The translations under genes were made by a program, and so were the position numbers. Below the pieces are notes generated by a model. That model did no database searches and was not told the origin of the DNA. It saw nothing but the letters and a program-made list of their open reading frames with translations. A DNA stretch of 64,000 bases from Enoplolaimus lenunculus. Lineage: Eukaryota; Nematoda; Enoplea; Enoplida; Thoracostomopsidae. Positions 55,901 through 64,000 of the stretch are shown here, piece by piece. Where the stretch lies: assembly GCA_030248215.1 (NCBI GenBank), contig JASANG010003691.1, forward strand, positions 247,501 to 311,500. The letters are read 5' to 3'. How positions within the stretch are numbered: position 1 is the stretch's first letter; each line of letters starts with the position of its first letter.

Positions 55901-58645
55901 AGCAGGAGTTGAAGCGAAATTAGGCAGTAAAAACGATGGTTAATTAGTTAATTTTAGCCAATATCTGCAATACCGTTGTTAAGTTGTTTAGTTTTACGTT
56001 GGTTTTCTGGGAAATTTCGGAAATTCGTTTCTGATAATTGTGACGAAAGTAAAACGAAACGCAATAAACAGATAAATTTCGCTAAATTATGCAAAACTTT
56101 ACAACCAAAATGGAAGGAACCTCTGGCAAAAATTCTACAGGAGCCGCAGTCAGAGGAAGACCTCCGGTTGTACCCTGGTAGCTATTGTTTTACTATGCAA
56201 ACGATACAGTTTTCGCAAAGCACCTAAATGCCTTAGAACGTATTTTTGAGATAAATATCTTAGCTTCCCGTTTAAGACGGTCATCAGAGCCGGAGCCACA
56301 ACCTCCATACACTCCATTCCCCCCCAAGGGCCACCACATCCATGCCCCGATGTGCCCCCCAAAAGGGGTCGCCATTTCCATTCCTCCAAATGAAGCCGTC
56401 ACCTTCATACCCTCCATTCCCCCACAAAAGGGCCATCACCTCCATAGCTTCCATTTGCCCCCCCCCCCTCAAAGAGGTGTCGCTATCCTAACAAGATTTT
56501 AAGATTAAAAAATTCACTATTTGATTAATATACAGATCATCGCAAGAGGCCCCCACCGTGTAATTTTGGAAGCCTTCACCCTAGCCTGATCCATCACTCC
56601 CGGTAATGTTTGTCTGTCTGTGTTTGTGAAAATCATACACTGCCACAAATTTTGAAGCGTATATTCACAAAATGTTGAACAAAAATTTGATCACAATAGA
56701 AACCGCACCTAATCGCGACGTTAATATTAATTTAACATTTCAAAACCCTACCGAATGACCACCGTTTGCAGTCCGAAATATACATCGAATACACATTGTA
56801 AGGCTGAAGTTTTAAATAATTTCAAAATTGGACAATCTTCTAAAAACCTAAACTTAATTTTTGCAAAAAATTTGACATATCAACTCACAGGCCAGTAGCC
56901 AGCTCACCTGGCTAGTGGGGGCTAAAAAACTTCCAGGAGGGGCATTCAAGGGCTTTTAATGAGTTACAAGCAACGTTGAAAATTTTCTTGGGAGGGCCAA
57001 AATTTTTCCAGGGGAGACTGAGCACCTCCTGCCAACCCCCCTTTGGCTACGGGCCCGTATCAACTATAAACATGCAGGCCCATGTAAAGCTCAGGAACGG
57101 TACGTTTTTCGGTGGGACTAGAAAAGAGTAAGCTTAAGCTTTAGACAAATTCTTTATGCTTGGCTTACGCAGGCTTACGCTTAGGCTCAGGTTTACGCTT
57201 AGGCTTAGGAATATACTTATAATACTGTTCCACCCCTGTTCTTTACACTGGTCAACACGCAGATGTAAATAACATGTCAAAAACCATATACCTGATACCG
57301 TTAAGTTTTGCAACGGTACGTAAACATCTAAATTAAGGCAATCTTCACTCTGTGTTGCATTATGTCGTTTGATAATTGCAACACAACCATCTCCGCTTTT
57401 AGTTGCAACAAAGTCAAGTTTCCACGATTTCCGTGGAATCGCCGGCAGAAATCGCCTGTCATCAGTTGGTGCTTCCCCGTAAGGTATTCCCTGAAAGATA
57501 TTATTGCTCGTGCGGCGTAGAAATTTCATAAGTTAAGAAAATGTGACTACTGTAGTGACCCGAATAAGAGGGGGTAATAAGAGTGGGGTCTCCATTTTGA
57601 GTCCCAATCAATAGGAGTTCGAATCCCTAATAAGAGTCCGTAAGCGGATAGAGTCCATAAACCCAAATTAGAATCTGTAAATGTCAATTATCCCTAACTG
57701 TAGCGCTAAAATGACTCCCGGACCAAATAAAGTTGAGTTCGAAGCTTTAAAGCGTACTTAAGTTTTGAAAGTAACATTCCAATCCAAAATCTAACCTTGC
57801 ATTATCGTTCAAGCTTTTGATGAAAGGCAAATAAACGCTTAATTCAATAGATAGTTGCAATACCAGATATATTGTTCAGTAACGAGGGGTGGCAAAATGT
57901 GGGTTGAAAATAAATAACAGTCCGTAATCGAATAACTCGAGGGTTACCATCTTGAGAAGCCGAATAAATATCAGTCCCCTCTTGTTCGAGTCACTACAGT
58001 ATATACGCTTAGTTTTAAACAATCAAGTTTTGTACCCTGTACTTAGCAGTAAACTAGCCCATGATACTTTTAGGGCCACCCCGGTTTCTGGTGGGTCTGT
58101 ATAAGAGTAGGTTTACATTCTTGGCTACATCATTTTTTGCTTAGGCTTATTCTTAGGCTTAGACTTAGGCTTAGGTTTAAGAATACGCTTGTCACTCTAA
58201 TTAAAATCGTTATGTGTGAAATAACGTTTCAATGCGCACTTTTTTGCGTATGGTGATAGTGCGGATTCTGCAATTAAAGCTTGCTAAAATACCCTGCGTA
58301 GCGATTTCCGTAACCACATACACATTTTAACTTTGAAGTTTTCAATTGATTGTTCTTGGGCCTATGTTTACCTTGAGGGCCGTGTGTAGCTTAAGCTTTA
58401 GACTTGTTTTTGCACAGTTCTGGTCATAAGCTTAGGCTTAAGCTAATAGAATATTCATTATACTTTTTGACGCAAACCTGAAATGCGTATCCAACACGTC
58501 CCAGTTTTGTTGTTACTGTATGTCCAATGACTGGTCCCTTCGAAGTGATAACCTTTGGAAAATCGGTGTACTCGAACGCTGAAGAGAACGCGAAAAACCC
58601 GGCTGTAATAGAAAATGTCAGAAGGTTCAGGGAATTTATCATCAT
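49951..58645 (-). CDS. Carboxylesterase/cholinesterase-family protein with C-terminal membrane anchor, 7 exons
   Basis: Type-B carboxylesterase (alpha/beta hydrolase, acetylcholinesterase superfamily). Minus-strand exons: 58478-58645, 57292-57490, 55536-55742, 53193-53327, 52380-52537, 51713-51788, 49951-51017; GT-AG sites with matching phases give 669 aa. Residues 1-23 form a signal peptide. [10 protein letters not shown] (Cys107, likely paired with Cys92) is the family signature. Nucleophile Ser220 lies in GESSGG, acid Glu363 in [10 protein letters not shown], and His474 in GPEHAQD, so the triad looks intact. The oxyanion loop reads [10 protein letters not shown] rather than the usual HGGG form. 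Residues about 624-647 are a strong membrane helix followed by RR and a 22-residue tail, so the enzyme probably faces outside the cell or lumen. Substrate is unknown; a true acetylcholinesterase cannot be claimed. Two ATGs open the frame (58645 and 58642). Introns of 591-2208 bp contain MITEs. Confidence 0.94.
51192..51508. mobile_element. Family F element, esterase intron 6
   Basis: Starts CAGGATACAACCAGAGG and ends GATCCGGTTGTACCCTGG. Contains GGAGCCGGAGCCG and GGTTAATTAGTTAATTTTAG, both shared with the copy at 55833. Confidence 0.7.
51837..52046. mobile_element. Family B element, esterase intron 5
   Basis: Ends TTGGTCAATGTAAAAAATAG and GATCTTTTTACATGGGC; CCTAAG core; reverse orientation. 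Begins 49 bases from exon 6. Confidence 0.8.
52571..52837. mobile_element. Family J TIR element, esterase intron 4
   Basis: Ends TGTAGTGACCCGAATAAGAG and TTATTCAGGTCACTACA. Internal AATAAGAGTCCGTA-type blocks shared with 57551-57998. A D element joins its right end. Confidence 0.75.
52834..53047. mobile_element. Family D MITE, esterase intron 4
   Basis: Left end TACACTGTAAAAAATGAGGA overlaps the last bases of the J element. The right end is decayed (CTTATTTTTAC). Arms with TGACTCCGCCAGAGTC intact. Confidence 0.75.
53455..53651. mobile_element. Family B element, esterase intron 3
   Basis: Ends TTGGCCAATGGCAAAGAACA and TTGATCTTTACATGGGCC; CCTAAG core in reverse orientation. Starts 128 bases from exon 4. 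Confidence 0.82.
54348..54560. mobile_element. Family J fragment, esterase intron 3
   Basis: Left end TGTAGCGACCCGAATTAGAA and internal GTCCGTAAGCGGATAGAGTC match 57551-57998; the right end is missing. Confidence 0.6.
54605..54701. mobile_element. Family E fragment, esterase intron 3
   Basis: CTAGCTTGTAATTCATTGAC to AAGGTGAGCTGGGTACGGGC; the other half is absent. Confidence 0.6.
54949..55140. mobile_element. Family L fragment, esterase intron 3
   Basis: CAGGGTCGCAGTAGCCACCC start and CACCCTAACAAGATTTT block. The right end is uncertain. Confidence 0.45.
55267..55430. mobile_element. Family E MITE, esterase intron 3
   Basis: Ends TCGGCCGTAGCCAAGG and GGTGAGCTGGCTACAGGCCT; interior TGTAACTCATTGAAAACCC. 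Lies 105 bases from exon 3. Confidence 0.8.
55833..56178. mobile_element. Family F element, esterase intron 2
   Basis: Starts CAGGGTGCAATCGGAGG and ends CCTCCGGTTGTACCCTGG. Full length, about 346 bp, and the best-kept F ends in the window. Confidence 0.75.
56285..56603. mobile_element. Family L-like repeat, esterase intron 2
   Basis: CAGAGCCGGAGCCACAACC start, four CCATTCC-type C-rich units, AACAAGATTTTAAGATTAAA, and a decayed end near CCATCACTCCCGG. Confidence 0.45.
56888..57057. mobile_element. Family E MITE, esterase intron 2
   Basis: Ends CAGGCCAGTAGCCAGCTC and TTTGGCTACGGGCCCG. Interior AGGGGCATTCAAGGGCTTTT. Confidence 0.8.
57078..57253. mobile_element. Family B element, esterase intron 2
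   Basis: Ends GGCCCATGTAAAGCTCAGG and CCCTGTTCTTTACACTGGTC. Short TTAGGC-type core, forward orientation. Its right edge is 39 bases from exon 2. Confidence 0.82.
57551..57998. mobile_element. Family J TIR element, esterase intron 1
   Basis: Ends TGTAGTGACCCGAATAAGAG and CTCTTGTTCGAGTCACTACA are inverted. About 448 bp, non-coding; the longest J copy here. Confidence 0.78.
58057..58192. mobile_element. Family C left part, esterase intron 1
   Basis: GCCCATGATACTTTTAGGGC, GGTTTCTGGTGGGTCTG and a TTAGGC-type core ending at AAGAATACGCTT; the right TIR is absent. Confidence 0.65.
58358..58458. mobile_element. Degenerate C-type fragment near esterase exon 1
   Basis: GGGCCTATGTTTACCTTGAG, TTAAGCTTTAGACTTG and AAGCTTAGGCTTAAGC. 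It ends 20 bases from exon 1. Confidence 0.45.
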
Positions 58646-58880
58646 TATTTATATTATACAGGGTTCATTTATATATTAATTCTAGTCACATATAATACAT
58701 ATCGCATTTACAAGTTTGTCAGCCTTTGTTGCGTTGACCCTAAACCGTTAACCAGATTTGCACATCACCCGCGGACAAAGACTCGCCGGGTAAAAAATTT
58801 CTGTTCTGGACGCGCGTGTGAAAATTTGTAAAGCGCCGATAAAAATTTGTTGAATTTTACCCAGGTAAAATTTTGGGCGG

Positions 58881-59283
58881 AGGTACGGAATATGGACCCC
58901 CTCTAGGAATTTAATAAAAAATAGTTCATTTTATAGATTTCGACGCGCTGAATTCAACGGTGCCATTTTTAGCGCTGCAGGGTCCCCGGTTCAATTGTTA
59001 TGGTCTTTTAAATTTTAACTTAATACCTATACAAAACATGTACAAACAGCAATCAAATTTGTGTATGCAATAAACCTGGTTTAAGCTTATATTTTACGAA
59101 CATGTTAATGGTGGATACTTCCTGTCCCAATCTGTGCGTGTTTGCACTATAATTTTGAGGAACATAACTTTTGAACCGTTGGTCATGCAGCCATAAAGAT
59201 GGTACCGTTGCATCCAGCTCGTCCAGAGCTATAGAATGGACCACTTTTTATCAATTTCCAAGGGGGGTCCAGATTCCATACCT
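58881..59283. mobile_element. 403-bp MITE with ~55-bp inverted ends
   Basis: AGGTACGGAATATGGACCCC at the left mirrors GGGGTCCAGATTCCATACCT at the right, and similarity runs inward through AATTTAATAAAAAATAG. Single copy in this window. Lies 5' of the esterase gene. Confidence 0.65.
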
Positions 59284-59648
59284 TTGCTAAATTTTGCAGA
59301 ACAAACGATTAAGCATTATGTGGTTTAAGACAAATTTTGGTTTTCGTGAGAAATAAATATTACTCCATAAACCCTATTAAAATTGACTTTATTTTCGAAA
59401 AGACTTTAGTATTTTTGGTGCTAAATTTAATTTTTGTAACACCACACCGTTTTTGAACCCAGAAGAAAAAAAATTACGGTGGGTACAAGCGGGTGGCGAA
59501 TTAAATACCCACAGGTAAAAATTAAATTTGCGTGAGTGAAGCGTGGGCCGGGTAAAAAATCTTTCACTTATACATTTCTGCATATAAAACATGAGTTTGC
59601 TAAGAAAGCAGATGAAACAGTTTTTAGGAAATATAAAAATATATTTAG

Positions 59649-59720
59649 CAGGGTGTAAACCGGATATCCGTTTCCGGTAAAAATTTGTGTCTCTTTCCAT
59701 TTCTGTTATTTTGAGTACTA
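59649..59720. mobile_element. Family G left-end fragment
   Basis: CAGGGTGTAAACCGGATATC then CGTTTCCGGTAAAAATTTGT. The right end was not found. Confidence 0.4.
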
Positions 59721-59907
59721 TCCATTTGCGTCATTGTTACATCCGTTTAGTAGACGCTGATATGTCGCGCTGGCTTCATCGGTTGTGCAAAGTTTGCCAA
59801 CATCCGGCTCCAGTATTGTTTATTTCCAGTTGGTTTGTGCTAAAGACAACAGCGCAAACCGAAGTCCATAAATTTTTCCCTCCCGCTACGGCCGATCCTA
59901 ACCAGTG

Positions 59908-60086
59908 CAGGCCCCTACCAAATTGAGTGGCAGCGGGGGCCACTGGTTGCTGAGCACCCCTGGAAAATTTTGCTCCCTTCCTCCTAGAGAATTTTCAACC
60001 TTGCTTGTAACTCACTGAAAACCCTTGAATGCCATTCCTGAATATTTTTAGCCCCTCCCTAGCAAGATGAGCTGGCTACGGGTCTG
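59908..60086. mobile_element. Family E MITE
   Basis: Ends CAGGCCCCTACCAAATTG (decayed) and GATGAGCTGGCTACGGGTCT. Interior CCTTGCTTGTAACTCACTG. Confidence 0.7.
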
Positions 60087-60487
60087 CATTATCTATTCAT
60101 TGCAATGGTTTCTGTGGCAAATTAGACTCTAAAGGGTTTGTTAGCGAAAGCATATGCCTTACTTAGAAGGATATATGGTATCACGCATAGTTAAGGTGGA
60201 AACCGATCAATTGTTGAAGTAAAACTTTGGCCAACTCTCGTAACAAACCTCTTATTAATATGCTTGGTGGAAACGTTCCCGACAAACCTAACGTGTGCCT
60301 TATAGTTTTACCATTTTGCCAGTTTACGAACTGAAGTTGATGGCGCACAGATGTGGGGTCATACCCCTCACTCCTGTAAAGCAATTTTAGGCTAGTCCCA
60401 TTTCTACCCCACGACCCTCTGAGCGGCAAAATTCACCAGGGATGTAACACTTGACTTGATACCCTCAAGTTTCGGGAGCATATGCTC

Positions 60488-60845
60488 CAGGGTACCTATC
60501 GGAAGTCTGCCTCCGGCTGTGAGTCCGGCAAAACTCGATCTCTGGCTCCGGCTTCAGTAGAAATTTTGCAGGAGGTTCCGGCAATTTCGGCAGTGAAATT
60601 TTTGCATTTTGATAAAAAAATGTTGCGTTTGGTGAGTTGGTTTGAACGTTTGGGCACCTGTGGAAGCATTTGCCGAGATTTATCAAAAACAAAGGTTAAA
60701 ACCAAACTTTTGGCAACATTTCGCAGATTATTCCTCAAGTTTAACAATTTTAGAACCACTTTTAATACCAAATTCTGTTTCACTTCCGGTCAGCAAGTTT
60801 GGTTGCCCTCCGGCCCTGTTTTTTTCAGATCCGGTTGCACCCTCC
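60488..60845. mobile_element. Family F element
   Basis: CAGGGTACCTATCGGAAGTC to CAGATCCGGTTGCACCCTC. Contains GGCAATTTCGGCAGTGAAAT, shared with 5060-5090. Confidence 0.65.
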
Positions 60846-60946
60846 GGGCAACCAACAAATAAAACAGCAGCGTTTTAACGTAGACAGCTTATTAACGAAG
60901 CTAGACACATTTTTTGTATTGAATCCAATAATGAAGTTTCAATCTA

Positions 60947-61178
60947 GGGCCCATGTAAAAACAGGGGCGGAACAGTATTTTAAGCTTATTCCTAAGCCTA
61001 AGTCTAAGCTTAAGCCTAAGCCTAAGCGTAAAAATGAGTTTGTTCCTAAGCCTAAGGCTAAGCCTAAGCCTAAGCCTAAGCCTAAGCCTAAGCTAAGCAA
61101 AAAACATGCTAAAGCTTAAAGCTTATTCTAGTACAGTCCCACAGAAAAACGTTCCGCCCTTGATCTTTATATGGGCCC
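60947..61178. mobile_element. Family B TTAGGC-cored element, reverse orientation
   Basis: Ends GGGCCCATGTAAAAACAGGG and CCTTGATCTTTATATGGGCC; CCTAAG core including seven consecutive units near 61055-61090. Confidence 0.87.
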
Positions 61179-61986
61179 AATTTCGGAAGAACTCTGATAA
61201 CAAGTCACTAATTTAATGACCCATCTTGAGCGAAGTTAAAGGCTATACAGTACCCAGACGATTAAATCCTAGCAAACTTCCTATTCTGATGCCTTTAAGA
61301 GCAACCCCCGAATATATCAATCATCTCCAAGGAAAAATCCAAATGTCTTTTGCAAAATTTTCATGTTTTATGGGGTCCCTCAACTCCGAGGCCCCAGCAA
61401 TTTATGCGTTGAAAAGGGGGAAGTGAAATTGCTGAGGCCTCTGCTAAAACGACAGAGGTAGCTGATTGTGTCCTAGGAGTTGCATATATTAACAGGAAAA
61501 ACACATTATAGTTATAGATAAACTGCATACTGATAAGATACAGTATACCGATAGCACTGAAAGTATTTTAAATCACAGAACGCAAATGTTGAAATGCAAT
61601 TTGCAAACACTGCTGCTGTTGCATCTGCTATACTCTGGATAAGAAAAAGATATAAGTAAACAAGCACGTCTTAGCTATAATTTTTTTGGCCACCGTTTTT
61701 ACTAAACGAGAAATAGCGAATTTAGAGGAAGGCCTCTGGCCTGACAATTTTTCAATTTTGTGCAAGCGGTGCAAATTTGGTTAATGTTGTATAGTCGGCG
61801 TAAAAACATTAACATAGTCATCTGATCTGCTTTTTACGAAGGTGCGTCAAATGACATGTGAGGCGTATAGCTTTGATGTAACGTGTCCATTTACATAAAT
61901 ATCGTAATTAGAGAGATCTAAAAGTAGTGTAAAACACCAAACTAATGGACCAAAAAAGACACTTTTGCCAGATACTTTTTATAGGT
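61179..61986. other. No recognised feature
   Basis: Unannotated AT-rich sequence with only short frames. Confidence 0.4.
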
Positions 61987-62199
61987 TACACAGAAAAAAT
62001 TGTAGAGTCAACTTGACTCTCTCCGAAATCGGCTCTACGGGACTACACAAACAGAGTCAAATTCGACTCCACCAGAGTCAAATTTGACTCACTAAGTCGC
62101 ACGTTTGACACTGGCGGAGTCGAATTTGACTCAGTTTGTGTAGTCCCGTAGAGCCGATTTCGGAGAGAGTCAATTTGACTCACCATTTTTAGCAGTGTA
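61987..62199. mobile_element. Family D palindromic MITE
   Basis: Ends TACACAGAAAAAATTGTAGA and CCATTTTTAGCAGTGTA; arms CTCTCCGAAATCGGCTCTAC and its mirror are very well kept. Confidence 0.85.
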
Positions 62200-64000
62200 G
62201 GTACTAAAATTACGTTTATGTCCTGGCTATAAAATGGGGCACCGGATATGCATCTGAAATGAAATATGTATTCGGATATCCGCCATATATCCGAAATCCT
62301 ATTGTGTAAAAATTTCTTTGGAGGAATTTGCATTGTCCGCAACTAAAAATAGCTGGAGCTGACGAGAAGAAATTTTGTATTCAAACCTTCCGCAGAATAT
62401 TGAACTAAAACTCTTGACGATATTGGAAGTAGATATGGTTTTTCGCTCCAGAAATGGTTTTTTCGCTCAATGATCATACACGTAATAATGGGCGCAAAGT
62501 TGTAAAAATAGTCCACCCACCCCCTTTGGACCAGTGTTAAAAACGATGCTATAACGAGGGCCTGATAACAACACACTCCCCGTGCTTAGAGAGTCGGTTT
62601 TGTCCTGACAGTGTTTCAAGGGAATAGGGACAAAACAGATTCCCTCGGTAGAAACTACTGACTAAACGCAGAGTCTCGCTACAGCGTCGTTTCTACGAAA
62701 TAAATTTTATTTTTTTTGCGCATAGCTTCTGCTAAAACAAATGTACAACAATAGTCACTTCGAACAGTGTCTTATTACAGTGTAAGGACATTATGCACTA
62801 TGTGTTCTGTGAGTGTAGAAACACTGAAGACCCTGTAAACAGGATGTCTGCGTTGTCTTTGGACTCTGCAAAAAGACTAGTTCTAAATATAACATCCTTC
62901 CTACAGAGTTCCTGAAAATGACATAAGTAGGTCCTTACCCACACCTCGACAATTTTTTACACTAGTGCACGCACTATTACGTGGCTGACCCATCAGAAAC
63001 AACTACCTTTCCGTTTGAGTTGATGAATTAACTCATTGAAATCTACTGTGCAGTTTGCTAACAATAAGCTCAGTAATAAAAATTTACTTCAGCTTGTTTC
63101 TGCCCTTTACAAATTTCTTTCTGACGCAGTGTGGATACAAATTCTTTTTATGGCTCTTTCGGAGAAGTTTAACTTCTAGTTCCCTATATGTTGTTGCCAA
63201 AGAATATAAATATATTGGTATATATACTCCTGTTAAAAATTTCACTATATTTTTCTAAAAGGTAATGGAAAACAGTTCGTGTGAAGCGCTTTATCTCACT
63301 ACATGGGCTTTCTAGAATACGTACAATATGCATGCAACCAATATAGTTTCAACTAGTGATTTATTCTATTCACTGACCATAATAATATTAACAGTAGGCA
63401 ACATTTTGGATTACAGCTAAAAATTTTAGAATCGAAATCTATAGATTTAAAGTATTAAATTGATGATGTCATAACGTTTTTAGCTTTTTCTGTGATAAGC
63501 AATTTATACTGGCCGGCAGGTTCCTATGTTGGTGCACAACACAAAATCAGCACTGACAGTTGTCAGCGACATCCCTAATCTTATTATTGGCACGGATCAA
63601 AAATTCAGACATTCATCATAATATTTATAGCTAGCGGGAAACTTTTTGAACTGAACCGCGGAAAGTTTTAGACATAGCATTCCCGAACCAAACCGCGAAC
63701 AATAGAAATAGTTTTGCAAACCATCCGTGAGAAAACTTATACTATAATAACTCAGGGACGCTATTTCACCTCTCTATAGGGTAACCTGCCTTGCTATTTG
63801 GTTCCAAGCTATACTTTATATTTACATAAATCCCACTCCCATGTTTTGGAGCACACATCTAACTTTTACGCCAGCCAATTTTCCACGGTTTATAAGTTCG
63901 TAACTCTTAGAATATATACTTTTAAACGGGGTATAAATGGACAGTAATAATAACGGAATCGAATAGTGATCAAAATAAGCGGAAGCGGAAGTTGATGCAT
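62200..64000. other. No recognised gene; G-type fragment at the edge
   Basis: No coding signal or complete element seen. GGTTTTGTCC near 62594 faces GGACAAAAC near 62628, a small hairpin. The last ~65 bases (GGGGTATAAATGGACAG onward) look like the start of a G element cut by the window end. Confidence 0.4.

Noticed and set aside
60181-60429. 82-codon minus-strand frame with a plausible residue mix
   Set aside because: No recognised family, no splice partners nearby; possibly a decayed repeat-derived piece, but unsupported.

Overview
The window is AT-rich animal nuclear DNA from a non-model invertebrate. It holds three intron-containing genes of the host, all on the minus strand, in a sea of short dispersed repeats. 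Intron phases, GT-AG sites and protein families are clearly metazoan. Many of the dispersed repeats carry runs of TTAGGC, the nematode telomere hexamer, so a nematode is my best guess. That is inference only; no rRNA or mitochondrial marker is present.

Layout. 1-7.2 kb: repeats and unrecognised AT-rich sequence. 7.6-14.5 kb: a 13-exon cytosolic-type aldehyde dehydrogenase (488 aa, all catalytic residues present). 14.5-18 kb: spacer with a 16-bp minisatellite, a diverged ~153-bp triplicate and hAT-like short elements. 18.0-27.5 kb: a 6-coding-exon FEM-1 homologue (853 aa), ankyrin/TPR/BC-box substrate receptor of CUL2 ubiquitin ligases, enlarged by two low-complexity inserts. 27.5-49.9 kb: a gene-poor 22-kb stretch with three large minisatellites (18-, 20- and 31-bp units), a 0.9-kb foldback element and many short terminal-inverted-repeat (TIR) elements. 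49.95-58.65 kb: a 7-exon secreted/type-I membrane carboxylesterase of the cholinesterase family (669 aa) with Ser-Glu-His triad and a C-terminal membrane anchor. 58.7-64 kb: more repeats and no recognised gene.

The three genes show no evident shared pathway; they are simply neighbours transcribed in the same direction. No transposase, reverse transcriptase or capsid gene was recognised, so the mobile elements here all look non-autonomous.

The most distinctive content is a superfamily of short elements with three different terminal types (called A, B and C here) but one common polar architecture: TIR, a conserved subterminal block, a TTAGGC-type array, a second block, TIR. I count over 20 copies or fragments. 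Other families are D (palindromic, rich in TGAGTCA), E (ends CAGGCCCGTAGCCA), F/G/H (ends beginning CAGGGT), I, J and L. One D copy sits 4 bp from the esterase stop codon and appears to supply its 3' UTR and poly(A) signal. All coordinates and counts come from reading by eye; repeat ends may be off by a few bases.
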